Source: Thermoactinospora rubra
GTDB taxonomy: Bacteria > Actinomycetota > Actinomycetes > Streptosporangiales > Streptosporangiaceae
Direction of reading: 5' to 3'
Length of the DNA stretch: 64,000 nt
NCBI RefSeq assembly: GCF_002093975.1
Contig: NZ_KZ084332.1
Location: 68,579 to 132,578 of the forward strand
Made by a program: the position numbers and the translations under genes. Within the stretch, counting starts at the first letter, position 1, and every line of letters begins with the position of its first letter. Positions 21,552 through 29,306 of the stretch are shown piece by piece. The notes below the pieces were generated by a model. That model did not search any database, was not told where the DNA came from, and saw only the letters and a list, made by a program, of their open reading frames with translations.

Positions 21552-21952
21552 ACGTTGCCCATGACGCGCGTGACCTGGATCTCCAGCACCACGCGGGACG
21601 GGTTCGGCCGTGGCGGCTTGTAGCGCGTGGCGTACCGCAGCTCGGCCTCGGCCACCCGCTCCGGCTCGTCGCGGACCACCGCCACGCCTTCCAGGGTGGA
21701 CCAGCGGCGGCCGTCGACCTGGCACAGCGCGACCGGCGCGCCCTCCGGCCCGGCCGCGGCGACGAGCCTGGCCTTGCGCGAGGCGGCGGAGGTGATCACG
21801 CGGGCGACGGCGGCGTCCAGGTCGAGGGTCGCGCCGACCGGCACCACGTGGGGTGCCGCGCCGGGCCGGGCCGTGGACAGGGTGCACAGGTGCCGTTCGC
21901 GCCAGAACGCGGCGAAGCCTTCGCCGAGGTCGACCAGGTTCACGGAAAGCAT
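21548..21952 (-). CDS. Pyridoxamine 5'-phosphate oxidase-like, probably F420-dependent oxidoreductase
   Basis: A 134-aa split-barrel flavin/F420-binding protein of the PPOX class: FAAFWRERHLCTLSTARPGAAPHVVPVGATLD, RKARLVAAAG and a C-terminal VVLEIQVTRVMG. The ATG at 21952 matches the usual N-terminus (MLSVNLVDLGEGF). It leads the PPOX-cobL-cobM-cobK operon and is divergent from cobF with a gap of only 31 bp. Substrate unknown. Because no CobR-type cob(II)yrinate reductase is recognised nearby, a redox role in the corrin pathway is possible but only a guess. Confidence 0.82.
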   Translation of the reverse strand: MLSVNLVDLGEGFAAFWRERHLCTLSTARPGAAPHVVPVGATLDLDAAVARVITSAASRKARLVAAAGPEGAPVALCQVDGRRWSTLEGVAVVRDEPERVAEAELRYATRYKPPRPNPSRVVLEIQVTRVMGNV

Positions 21953-21983
21953 CGTATCGGTGGGGATCTGGGACACTTTGTCC

Positions 21984-22745
21984 GTGAAGCGCCTTCTGAT
22001 CATCGGCATCGGCGCCGGCGACCCCGACCACCTCACCCTGCAGGCGGTCAAGGCCATCGCGGCCACCGACGTGTTCTTCCTCATCGACAAGGGGAGCGTC
22101 AAGCATGAGCTGGTCCGGCTGCGGCTGGACCTCGTCGCCGAGCATGGGCGCCTGCCGTACCGGATCGTGGAGGCCCGCGACCCCGAGCGGGACCGGACCG
22201 CCGCCGCCTACGCCGAGGCCGTGGCCGACTGGCGGGCCCGGCGCGCCGAGGTCTACGAGAGGCTCGTGGCCGAGGAACTGACCGACGGGCAGACCGGGGC
22301 GTTCCTGGTGTGGGGCGATCCCGGCCTCTACGACAGCACGCTGGGCGTCCTGGAGGAGGTGCTGCGGCGGGGCCGGGTGGCCTTCGACTACGAGGTCATC
22401 CCCGGGATCAGCAGCGTGTCGGCGTTGACGGCCCGCCACCGCACCAGCCTCACCAGCGTGGCCAGGCCGGTCCACATCACCACCGGCCGCCGCCTGGCCG
22501 AGGAGGGGCCGACGGCCGACGACGTGGTCGTCATGCTGGACGCGCACTGCGCCTTCACCGGGGTGGGGTCCGGCTTCCACATCTACTGGGGCGCCTACCT
22601 CGGCACGCCCGACGAGATCCTGGTGTCGGGGCCGGTGGCCGAGGTGGGCGAGCGCATCCGCGAGCTGCGTGCCGAGGCGCGCGAGCGCAAGGGCTGGATC
22701 ATGGACACGTACCTGCTCCGGCGCCTGCCGCCGGCCGGCCGCTGA
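21984..22745 (+). CDS. cobF: Precorrin-6A synthase (deacetylating)
   Basis: A 253-aa methylase that methylates C-1 of precorrin-5 and releases acetate, an aerobic-pathway enzyme. It starts VKRLLIIGIGAGDPDHLTLQA and has FLVWGDPGLYDSTLGVLEE (about 99-117), YEVIPGISSVSALTARHRTSL (abridged) and VVMLDAHCAFTG as in CobF. The GTG at 21984 is close to the divergent PPOX start; no strong Shine-Dalgarno is seen and the message may be leaderless. It completes the ring-synthesis set in this window. Confidence 0.95.
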   Translation: MKRLLIIGIGAGDPDHLTLQAVKAIAATDVFFLIDKGSVKHELVRLRLDLVAEHGRLPYRIVEARDPERDRTAAAYAEAVADWRARRAEVYERLVAEELTDGQTGAFLVWGDPGLYDSTLGVLEEVLRRGRVAFDYEVIPGISSVSALTARHRTSLTSVARPVHITTGRRLAEEGPTADDVVVMLDAHCAFTGVGSGFHIYWGAYLGTPDEILVSGPVAEVGERIRELRAEARERKGWIMDTYLLRRLPPAGR

Positions 22746-22848
22746 CCGGACGCGCGCTACCGCCGCGGCGGTCTCCACCGGCCCGCCTGACCGCCGCGCC
22801 CAGAGAGGTGCCGTGGCCGGCGGCTGTCGCGTCGCCGGACGACGGGGA

Positions 22849-23850
22849 TCACGGGCGCGCCCATCGCAGGTGGGCGTCGGGCAGACCCTCCTCGTTGTCG
22901 TCGCCCGTCGAGACGAGCGTGAAGCCGTGGCGCTCGTAGAACCGCCAGGCGCCGGTGTTGTGCTGGAACACGTGCAGGTCGAGGCTTCGCCGTCCCCGCT
23001 TGGCCCGGTCGAGCAGCGCGGTGCCCACGCCCGCGGCCTGGGATGCGGGCGCCACGTAGAGGTGGTCGAGCCACGAGCCGCGCAGCGCCGCGAAGCCGAT
23101 CACCCGGCCCTCCCGCTCGGCGACCCACACCCGGGAGCCCGGGATCACGACCTCGCGGATCCACCACCGCGTCTCCTCGTCGGTGTGCAGGCGGGGCAGA
23201 TACGTCATCTGGGCGCGCGCGGCCAGGAAGACCCGGGCGATCTCCTCGGCGTCGCCCAACCCGCCCGGCCGGATGAGCGCGAGCGCGTCATGCGCGATGA
23301 GCTCGGCCATCTTGTGCAGGTCGCCGTACGCGAGCCCGTCCAGCAGCCGATGCCGGTCCGCCAGCCAGCGCCGGAGCGGCGGAGCCCAGGCCGGGTCGAG
23401 ACGCCCGCCGCGCTCGACGTAGCCGCGGATGATCTCGGCGATCCCGCCGTCCGCCTCCGGCACGTGGGCGGCCTCGTGCTGCCTCCACAACGCCGCCACG
23501 GTCCGTGCCATCGCGTCGTGCGCGTCCGGCCCGTGCCACCGCCAGCCGTGGCGATACCGCCCTTCCTCGACCGTCACATCGCGCCGACGCCGCTTGTCGA
23601 TCGCCCGTCGCCGCGCGAAGGCCGCCAGCTCCGCATGCCAGGCCGTACGGCTGGCCTCCAGGACCTCCAGCGCGCGCACCAGGGCCCGCTCGTCCCGGCG
23701 CACATCACCGGCGTGGCTGGTGATGTAGCTCCAGGTCGCCAGGAAGCCCAGCGGCTTGTAGCGCGAGACCGCGGAGCGTAGGGCGCCGTAGCGCCTGCGA
23801 TGCGGCAGGGCGGTGTCACGCACGCGCCGCGCCTCCGTGCCGAAGCTCAC
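22849..23850 (-). CDS. GNAT-family N-acetyltransferase with an uncharacterised N-terminal domain
   Basis: A 333-aa protein. The last 140 residues form a GNAT fold: IARVFLAARAQM, VWVAEREGRVIGFAAL, LDHLYVAPASQAAGVGTALL (acetyl-CoA motif A with an unusual QAAGVG), and NTGAWRFYERHGF. The first 190 residues (RRVRDTALPHRRRYGALRSA; SYITSHAGDVRRDERALVRA) are alpha-helical, rich in R, A and H, and I do not recognise them. The GTG start overlaps the stop of the NADAR gene, so the two are coupled. Substrate unknown. Confidence 0.75.
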   Translation of the reverse strand: MSFGTEARRVRDTALPHRRRYGALRSAVSRYKPLGFLATWSYITSHAGDVRRDERALVRALEVLEASRTAWHAELAAFARRRAIDKRRRRDVTVEEGRYRHGWRWHGPDAHDAMARTVAALWRQHEAAHVPEADGGIAEIIRGYVERGGRLDPAWAPPLRRWLADRHRLLDGLAYGDLHKMAELIAHDALALIRPGGLGDAEEIARVFLAARAQMTYLPRLHTDEETRWWIREVVIPGSRVWVAEREGRVIGFAALRGSWLDHLYVAPASQAAGVGTALLDRAKRGRRSLDLHVFQHNTGAWRFYERHGFTLVSTGDDNEEGLPDAHLRWARP

Positions 23851-24413
23851 GTCACCGGCTCCAGCGCGTCGCGGGCGGCCATGAGCGCGAAGCCCAGCAG
23901 GTTCGGCCCGCGCCAGCAGGACGGCGAGGCGGCGCGCTCGTCGCCGGCGGCCAGCCCGATGCCCCAGACCGGGTCGATCGGGCTCGCCTCCACGAGCACC
24001 CGGCCGCGGGTGGCCAGGAGGAAGGCGCGCAGGTCGTCGTGCTGGCCGAACTTGGCGGTGTTGCCGCGCACCACGATGTCGAACCGGCGGGCGGCCCAGA
24101 CCTCCTCGTCGAACCCGCGCACGGCGCGGCCCAGCTTCTTGGCCTCGGCGGGATGCCCGGCCGCGAGGATCCGCTCGGCGCTCTCCTCGTCGCCGAACAA
24201 CCACGCCTTGTGCGCCATCATGTAGTGCTCGGCCGAGGCGAACACGCGGCCCTCCTCGGTGAAGGACACCGGCCACCACTGCGACAGGCACCCCGGGCCC
24301 AAGCTGCCGTCGCGGGCGGGCCGGTGGCCCCAGAAGAACAGGTAGCGCAGCGCGCGACCGGCGCGCTCGGCGGCGATCGCCTCGTCAACGGTGCGGGGGA
24401 GCTGGTCGGACAC
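23847..24413 (-). CDS. NADAR (DUF1768) family protein
   Basis: About 188 aa, with the NADAR signature blocks YLFFWGHRP, FTEEGRVFASAEHYMMAHKAWLF (abridged), AAEHY-type core, FDIVVRGNTAKFGQ and VEASPIDPVWGIGL. NADAR proteins act on ADP-ribose or on damaged riboflavin-pathway intermediates (N-glycosidase, YbiA type), and in bacteria can reverse ADP-ribosylation of guanine. The start is uncertain: GTG codons at 24413, 24419 and 24422 are all possible. It precedes and overlaps the GNAT gene by 4 bp. Confidence 0.85.
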   Translation of the reverse strand: MSDQLPRTVDEAIAAERAGRALRYLFFWGHRPARDGSLGPGCLSQWWPVSFTEEGRVFASAEHYMMAHKAWLFGDEESAERILAAGHPAEAKKLGRAVRGFDEEVWAARRFDIVVRGNTAKFGQHDDLRAFLLATRGRVLVEASPIDPVWGIGLAAGDERAASPSCWRGPNLLGFALMAARDALEPVT

Positions 24414-24528
24414 GGGCACCACCGTGCCACAGGCGCCGCCCACGCGGCCAACGGGTTTGCCGCCCTGTGGAAAACCCGGCGGACCGTGCCGGCGGCGGGG
24501 CCGGGCGAGCATGTGTTCGGCTGCGCGG

Positions 24529-25326
24529 TCAGCGGCCAGCCAGGACGCGGTCCACGAAGGCGGTCACCTCGCCGAGGACCTCCTCCTTGTTGGTCTCGTT
24601 GAAGACCTCGTGCCGGGCGTCGGGATAGACGATCTCCGTCAGGTTCTCCCCGCGGATCGCCTCGATGCCGGTGCGGCTGTCGGCGAGCGGGACGAGCCGG
24701 TCGTCCTCGCCGTGGATCCACAGGGTGGGCAGCGCGCCCAGGCCGCCCCCTTTCGCGATGGTCTCCAGGGCGGCGGCCAGGGCCTGCAGGGTCGGCCGCT
24801 TGAACGGGCCGTGCCACACCAGCGGGTCGGCGGCGTAGGCGGCACCCACGGCCGGGTCGCGCGAGAGCGTGGCGGGGTCGATCGGCACGTCGGGGATCTC
24901 CTCGAAGGCGAGCAGGGTCTCCAGCGCCGCCCACCGGCCGATCACCGGCCCCGACAGCACGAGGGCGTCCACGGGGTGGCGCTGGGCGTAGCGGGCGGCG
25001 ATCATCCCGCCCATCGAGTGGCCGATGAGCACGACCGGCGCCCCGGGATGGTCGGCCCGCGCCCGCTCCACCATCGTGTGCACGTCGGTGACGACGTCCT
25101 CGAAGTCCTCGACGAGCACGCGCTCGCCGGCCGACTTGCCGTGCCCGAGGTGGTCGGGGCCGTAGACGGCGGCGCCGTGCCGTACCAGATGATCGGCGAC
25201 GTGCTCGTAGCGGCCGATGTGCTCGCCGTACCCGTGCACGAGGACGGCCACGTAGCGGGGCGACTCGTGCGGCCAGACGCGGGCGGTGATCTCACCGCGC
25301 GTGCCCGCGAAGCTGAACTCTGCCAT
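24529..25326 (-). CDS. Alpha/beta hydrolase, monoacylglycerol-lipase type
   Basis: A 265-aa serine hydrolase. Motifs: VLVHGYGEHIGRYEHVADHL (oxyanion HG), YGPDHLGHGKSAGE, the nucleophile elbow VLIGHSMGGMIAARYA (Ser about 112), acid in TLWIHGEDDRLVP, and catalytic His in DARHEVFNETNKEEV. This is the Hydrolase_4/lysophospholipase set typical of monoglyceride lipases. The ATG at 25326 gives the usual MAEFSFAGTRGEI start; a longer form from 25362 would run into the operator of the divergent GylR-like regulator. Being beside glycerol genes, it may supply glycerol from monoglycerides (inference). Confidence 0.88.
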   Translation of the reverse strand: MAEFSFAGTRGEITARVWPHESPRYVAVLVHGYGEHIGRYEHVADHLVRHGAAVYGPDHLGHGKSAGERVLVEDFEDVVTDVHTMVERARADHPGAPVVLIGHSMGGMIAARYAQRHPVDALVLSGPVIGRWAALETLLAFEEIPDVPIDPATLSRDPAVGAAYAADPLVWHGPFKRPTLQALAAALETIAKGGGLGALPTLWIHGEDDRLVPLADSRTGIEAIRGENLTEIVYPDARHEVFNETNKEEVLGEVTAFVDRVLAGR

Positions 25327-25353
25327 GCCCCGGAGCGTATGGCCGCCATCATT

Positions 25354-25370
25354 GTTCGGCAATACCGAAC
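25354..25370 (+). promoter_or_regulatory. GylR-like operator, copy 1
   Basis: Perfect inverted repeat GTTCGGCAATACCGAAC (6-bp arms, 5-bp centre) in the gap between the hydrolase and the IclR-type gene, nine bases before the regulator's start. It shares the consensus GTTCGRCWATRCCGAAC with a copy before glpD, so autoregulation is likely. Confidence 0.75.
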
Positions 25371-25379
25371 GGAGATATC

Positions 25380-26135
25380 GTGATCGGCGTGGCAGAGACG
25401 ATCCAATCCGTCGAGCGCGCGGCGGCCATCCTGCGGCTGCTGGCCTCCGGCACGCGGCAGCTCGGGGTGGCCGAGCTGGCCAGGGCGCTGGGCCTGCCCA
25501 AGGGGACCCTGCACGGGATCCTGCGCACGCTGGTCCACGTCGGCTTCGTCGAGCAGGACGAGACGACGGGCAAGTACCGGCTCGGCGCCACGCTCCTGCA
25601 CCTGGGCAGCAGCTATCTGGACGTCAACGAGCTGCGGGCGCGCTCGCTGAACTGGGCCGACGGGCTGGCCGTGCGCAGCCGCGAGAGCGTGTGGATCGGC
25701 ACCCTGCACGAGGGCCAGGTGCTGGTCATCCACCACGTCTTCCGCCCCGACGACAGCATGCAGGTGCTCCAGGTCGGGGCCCACCTGCCCGCGCACGCCA
25801 CCGCCCTCGGCAAGGTCCTGCTGGCCGGCGACCCGTACGGCGAGCCGCTCACGCCGCTGGCACCCTGCACCAAGAAGACCATCGTCGACCGCGACGCGCT
25901 GGACCGGGAGCTGGAGCTGGTCGCCGCCCGGGGCTGGGCCGCCGACATGGAGGAGCTGGAGGAGGGCGAGGTGTCGATCGCCGCCCCCATCAAGGACCGG
26001 CGCGGGGTGGTCGTCGGGGCGATCGGCATCAGGGGCGCGATCGAACGGCTGGCGCCCCACGGCGAGCCCGGCCGGGACTACGTCTCCTACGTGCGAGACG
26101 CGGCACGCGCCGTCAGCCGGGAATTGGCCCGGTGA
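25380..26135 (+). CDS. IclR family regulator of glycerol metabolism (GylR-like)
   Basis: A 251-aa IclR protein. N-terminal winged helix (SVERAAAILRLLASG; LGVAELARALGLPKGTLHGI) and C-terminal effector domain (VGAHLPAHATALGKVLLAG; EEGEVSIAAPIKDRRGVVVGA). GGAG sits six bases before the GTG at 25380. Its position directly before glpD and the shared operator make it a repressor of glycerol-3-phosphate use, as GylR is for the gyl operon of Streptomyces. The effector is expected to be glycerol or glycerol-3-phosphate. Confidence 0.88.
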   Translation: MIGVAETIQSVERAAAILRLLASGTRQLGVAELARALGLPKGTLHGILRTLVHVGFVEQDETTGKYRLGATLLHLGSSYLDVNELRARSLNWADGLAVRSRESVWIGTLHEGQVLVIHHVFRPDDSMQVLQVGAHLPAHATALGKVLLAGDPYGEPLTPLAPCTKKTIVDRDALDRELELVAARGWAADMEELEEGEVSIAAPIKDRRGVVVGAIGIRGAIERLAPHGEPGRDYVSYVRDAARAVSRELAR

Positions 26136-26150
26136 TACCATCCAGTAGGC

Positions 26151-26167
26151 GTTCGACTATGCCGAAC
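26151..26167 (+). promoter_or_regulatory. GylR-like operator, copy 2 (glpD)
   Basis: GTTCGACTATGCCGAAC lies 20 bases before the glpD start and matches copy 1 at 14 of 17 positions with identical outer arms (GTTCG/CGAAC). This placement suits repression by blocking transcription of glpD independently of the regulator gene. Confidence 0.72.
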
Positions 26168-26187
26168 GATCCGGAGGAGGAGACCTC

Positions 26188-27723
26188 ATGAGCGTCCGTG
26201 TCCGCGCCACCCGCGAGGAGACCTGCGAGGAGCTCGCCCGCGCCGCCTTCGACCTGCTCGTCATCGGCGGCGGCATCCTGGGCACCTCGGTGACCTGGAT
26301 GGCGGCCCAGGCCGGGCTGCGGGTGGCCATGGTCGACGCGGGCGACTTCGCCGGGGCCACCTCCAGCGCCTCCTCCAAGCTGGTCCACGGCGGCCTGCGG
26401 TACCTGCAGACGGGCAACCTCAGGCTCGTGGCCGAGAACCACCGCGAGCGCAGGGCGCTGGCCGAGGACATCGCGCCGCACCTGGTCAAGCCGCTGGAGT
26501 TCGTGGTGCCGATCTACCGCGGCGGCCCGCACGGCGCGGCCAAGACGGGCGCCGGGGTGTTCCTGTACTCGGCGCTGTCGGCCTTCGGGGACGGCGTCGG
26601 GCGGCTCATCACCCCGCACCAGGCGGTGGCGCGCGTGCCCGCCCTGCGCACCGAGGGGCTGCGAGCGGCGGCGCTCTACGGCGACCACCAGATGAACGAC
26701 AGCCGGGTCGCGGTGATGACCGTCCGCGCGGCCGTCGAGGCGGGCGCGGTCGTGCTCAACCACGCCGAGGTGGTGGGCCTGCGCCTGTCCAGGGGCGTCG
26801 TGTGCGGCGCCGAGCTGCGCGACCGCGTCGGCGGGACGGAGTTCGGCGTCTCGGCCCGCCTGGTGCTCAACGCGACCGGCCCGTGGGTGGACCGGCTGCG
26901 CCGGATGGAGGACCCCGGCGCCGCGCCCGGCATCCGCCTGTCCAAGGGTGCGCACGTGGTGATGCGCCGGGGCGAGCCCTGGAAGGCCGCGCTGACCACG
27001 CCGATCGACAAGTACCGGGTGTCCTTCGCCATCCCGTGGGAGGACCACCTGCTGCTCGGCACCACCGACGAGGAGTACGACGGCGATCCCGCCGAGGTGC
27101 GCGCCACCGAGGCGGACGTCGACCAGATCCTCGCCGAGGCCGGCCAGGCCGTCGCCGGGCTGCGCCGCGAGGACGTCACCTACGCCTTCGCGGGACTGCG
27201 CGTGCTGCCGGGCGGCCCCGGCAGCACCGCGGCGGCCAAGCGCGAGACCGTGGTCACCCAGGGCCCGGGCGGCATGCTGTCGGTGGCGGGCGGCAAGTGG
27301 ACGACCTACCGGCACATCGGCAGGGTGGTGCTCGGCACGCTCGGCAGGCTGCTCGGCGGCGACGAGCTGGCCCCGGTCCTGCCCGCCGTGCCGCTGCCGG
27401 GCCTGGCCAGCCCCGACGCCGTGGCCATGCGGCTGTGGACGGACCGGGAGCCGGGCGCGCGCATGGACCCGATCGTGGCCCGCCACCTGGCCACCCACTA
27501 CGGCACGCTGGCCTTCGACGTGGCCCGGCTCATCCGGGAGGACCCGAGGCTGGGCGAGCGCGTCCATCCCGGCGGGCCGGACATCTGGGCGCAGGTCGTC
27601 TACGCCCGCGACCACGAGTGGGCCGTGACCGTGGACGACGTCGTACGGCGGCGCACCACCCTCACGGTCCGGGGCCTGGACACCCCCGAGGTCAGGGCGG
27701 AGATCGCGAAGGCGCTCAGCTGA
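26188..27723 (+). CDS. glpD: Glycerol-3-phosphate dehydrogenase (FAD)
   Basis: A 511-aa respiratory flavoenzyme that oxidises glycerol-3-phosphate to dihydroxyacetone phosphate at the membrane. FAD motif VIGGGILGTSV (about 25-35), SSASSKLVHGGLRYLQTGN (about 57-75), NATGPWVDRLR, the DAO-type GTTDEEYDG segment and the C-terminal DAO_C domain with the HYGTLAFDVARLI region. GGAGGAGG precedes the ATG. It ends in an 8-bp convergent overlap with crcB. No glpK or glpF is in the window. Confidence 0.95.
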   Translation: MSVRVRATREETCEELARAAFDLLVIGGGILGTSVTWMAAQAGLRVAMVDAGDFAGATSSASSKLVHGGLRYLQTGNLRLVAENHRERRALAEDIAPHLVKPLEFVVPIYRGGPHGAAKTGAGVFLYSALSAFGDGVGRLITPHQAVARVPALRTEGLRAAALYGDHQMNDSRVAVMTVRAAVEAGAVVLNHAEVVGLRLSRGVVCGAELRDRVGGTEFGVSARLVLNATGPWVDRLRRMEDPGAAPGIRLSKGAHVVMRRGEPWKAALTTPIDKYRVSFAIPWEDHLLLGTTDEEYDGDPAEVRATEADVDQILAEAGQAVAGLRREDVTYAFAGLRVLPGGPGSTAAAKRETVVTQGPGGMLSVAGGKWTTYRHIGRVVLGTLGRLLGGDELAPVLPAVPLPGLASPDAVAMRLWTDREPGARMDPIVARHLATHYGTLAFDVARLIREDPRLGERVHPGGPDIWAQVVYARDHEWAVTVDDVVRRRTTLTVRGLDTPEVRAEIAKALS

Positions 27724-28087
27724 CCGCCCCGGCGAGGGCCATGCCTGCCAGGGCCGCGAGCAGGCCCGCCGCGACGCTGACGACGGCGTTCAGCACCGCG
27801 TGCAGGCGCGCCCCGGCCTCGGCCAGCCGGACGGTCTCGTACCCGAAGGCCGAGTAGGTGGTCAGCGCCCCGCAGAAGCCCGATCCGGCCAGCGCCATCA
27901 CCGCGCCGCTCGCCGGCAGCGCGGTCAGGAACCCCAGCAGGGCGGACCCGGCGACGTTGACCACCAGCGTGCCCCACGGGAACGCGGTGCAGTGGCGGGA
28001 TCGGACGAGGGACTGGACGAGCCGGTCGAGCACGTAGCGCAGCGGCGCGCCGACCGCCGCCCCCAGCGCCACCAGCAGGACCGTCAT
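27716..28087 (-). CDS. crcB: Fluoride efflux channel subunit CrcB/Fluc (second copy)
   Basis: A 123-aa four-helix membrane protein. Fluc signatures: GAAVGAPLRYVLDRLV near the N-terminus, FPWGTLVVNVAGSALLGF (pore Asn) and CGALTTYSAFGYE with the TTYS(A/T)F motif. Its ATG overlaps the stop of the first crcB (ATGA). Pairs of unlike small subunits form heterodimeric fluoride channels in many Gram-positive bacteria. Confidence 0.93.
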   Translation of the reverse strand: MTVLLVALGAAVGAPLRYVLDRLVQSLVRSRHCTAFPWGTLVVNVAGSALLGFLTALPASGAVMALAGSGFCGALTTYSAFGYETVRLAEAGARLHAVLNAVVSVAAGLLAALAGMALAGAVS

Positions 28088-28491
28088 CGCCGCCCCGCGA
28101 TCCGGCGCACCAGGCACGCGCCCGCGAGAACGGCCAGGAGCGCGCCCGCCAGAGTGCCGCCGAGGTACGCCACGGCGACGGCCGCCGAGCGGGCCGACAG
28201 CGCCTCCACGACGTAGGCCGAGAAGGTGGTGAACCCGCCCAGCACGCCGGCGCCGAGGAAGGGCCGCACGAGCGGGTGGGCGGGCCGTACTTCGGTGATC
28301 ACCGTCATGAGCACGCCGATCAGCAGGCAGCCCGACAGGTTGACGGCCAGGGTCGTCCACGGGAAGGCGCCGGGCGGGTGCGGGAAGGCCGTCGTGAGGC
28401 CGTGGCGGGCGAGCGCTCCGACGACGCCGCCCGCGGCGACCGCGGCCAGGGCGCGTGATGTAGGCATAGGGGTGGGCTTCGAGGTCGGCAT
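28084..28491 (-). CDS. crcB: Fluoride efflux channel subunit CrcB/Fluc (first copy)
   Basis: A 135-aa membrane protein with four helices: AAGGVVGALARHGLTTAFP, FPWTTLAVNLSGCLLIGVL with the pore Asn, and GGFTTFSAYVVEAL (TTFSxY). The first eight residues (MPTSKPTP) may be an upstream extension, since a second ATG (28467, MPTSRAL) is in frame; the spacing to GTAGGAGA favours the first. It heads the two-gene crcB operon behind a candidate fluoride riboswitch. Confidence 0.92.
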   Translation of the reverse strand: MPTSKPTPMPTSRALAAVAAGGVVGALARHGLTTAFPHPPGAFPWTTLAVNLSGCLLIGVLMTVITEVRPAHPLVRPFLGAGVLGGFTTFSAYVVEALSARSAAVAVAYLGGTLAGALLAVLAGACLVRRIAGRR

Positions 28492-28518
28492 GGTCGTCTC
28501 CTACCAAGCACGGGCTCC

Positions 28519-28583
28519 TGGCAGGGACCGTTGGCGGCGAACGCCGCGGTTTCCGCGGGCGCGGGCGGTGGGCCCCACCACCG
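28519..28583 (-). ncRNA. Candidate fluoride (crcB) riboswitch
   Basis: On the minus strand, 28-90 bases before the first crcB gene, I read GGTGGTGGGGCCCACC (28582-28567; compare GGNGATGGNRYTCNCC), then GAAACCGC (compare AACCGCC) and finally GGTCCCTGCC (compare GACTCCTGC). The order matches the fluoride motif, but the spacing between the first two elements is longer than usual and the GATGG has become GGTGG. This is a divergent or possibly non-functional example. Confidence 0.42.
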
Positions 28584-28711
28584 CATCGGAGGCGAGTCTA
28601 CCGGCCGGCCGGCTCCGCGGCCGCGGCCAGGCGTCCGTCACGGCACCTCCTGCACCGGCACCGCCGGGAACGCACAGGACGCCCGGCGCCGGCTCAGAGA
28701 CCGCCCCGCGC

Positions 28712-28732
28712 CATGTTACTGACGGTAACATG
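28712..28732. promoter_or_regulatory. TetR-type palindrome CATGTTAC-n5-GTAACATG
   Basis: Perfect 8-bp arms around TGACG. The core TTACTGACGGTAA is a familiar TetR/AcrR operator shape. It lies in the 380-bp gap between crcB (minus) and the small genes from 28873 (plus), about 140 bp before the latter. No TetR gene is in the window. The rest of this gap holds the riboswitch candidate and nothing else I can recognise. Confidence 0.5.
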
Positions 28733-28872
28733 ACTCCGGCCGGACTGTGACGGGTCAGACGTCCGATCGTTGCCGTCGCGCGACCTGCCCGCCCCCGCCC
28801 GCCGGTAGCCTCACCTCCTCGAAGACTGTCCGGAGACTCCTTCGGCCCCCGTCCGGAGACGAACACCTGAGC

Positions 28873-29013
28873 ATGCAACGTGAGGAACTGCCGCGGCGCG
28901 ACGAAGCGGAGCGTTGCCACAGCGTGAACGGAAGCGGGCGGCGCTGCGTGCTGCCGGTGGGACACGAGGGCGGGCACGTCTACCCACCGGCGGATGAGAG
29001 GATCCGGGCATGA
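28873..29013 (+). CDS. Small hypothetical protein with Cys/His pairs
   Basis: A 46-aa protein, not characterised. It contains RCHSVNGSGRRCVLPVGHEGGHV; the C-x(n)-C-x-L-P-x-G-H-x-G-x-H pattern is seen in many small actinomycete proteins and looks like a zinc knuckle. The ATG at 28873 is preceded by only a weak ribosome-binding sequence (GAGACGAACACC). Its stop overlaps the next start (ATGA), supporting both as real genes. Confidence 0.55.
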   Translation: MQREELPRRDEAERCHSVNGSGRRCVLPVGHEGGHVYPPADERIRA

Positions 29014-29267
29014 CGCCTCTCAGGACGCCGCGCGGCGGCGCCGACCTTCCCAACCCGTGGCCGCCCGACCGCTACGAGGTGCGGTGCGACCGCGGCGTCT
29101 ACGGCGTCACGGAGGACCGCTACCACTTCCCGGAGATCGCCCGGGAGGCGGCGCACAACCTGCGGCGGGCCGGGCTGGCCCGGCAGATCCTGGTGCGCCG
29201 GCTGTCCGACGCCGTCATCCTGTTCGACCACCCGCGCGGCGTGGAGCTCCCCGCGACCCTCTGGTGA
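29010..29267 (+). CDS. Small hypothetical protein
   Basis: An 85-aa soluble protein, coupled to the preceding gene by ATGA. Sequence: NPWPPDRYEVRCDRGVYGVTE, then IAREAAHNLRRAGLARQILV and a C-terminal VILFDHPRGVELPAT. It looks like a compact alpha/beta fold without catalytic motifs that I recognise. Codon use matches the genome. Function unknown. Confidence 0.6.
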   Translation: MTPLRTPRGGADLPNPWPPDRYEVRCDRGVYGVTEDRYHFPEIAREAAHNLRRAGLARQILVRRLSDAVILFDHPRGVELPATLW

Positions 29268-29306
29268 CGCCGGCATGCCCCCTGACCTGCGGGGTAGGGG
29301 CGGCCC

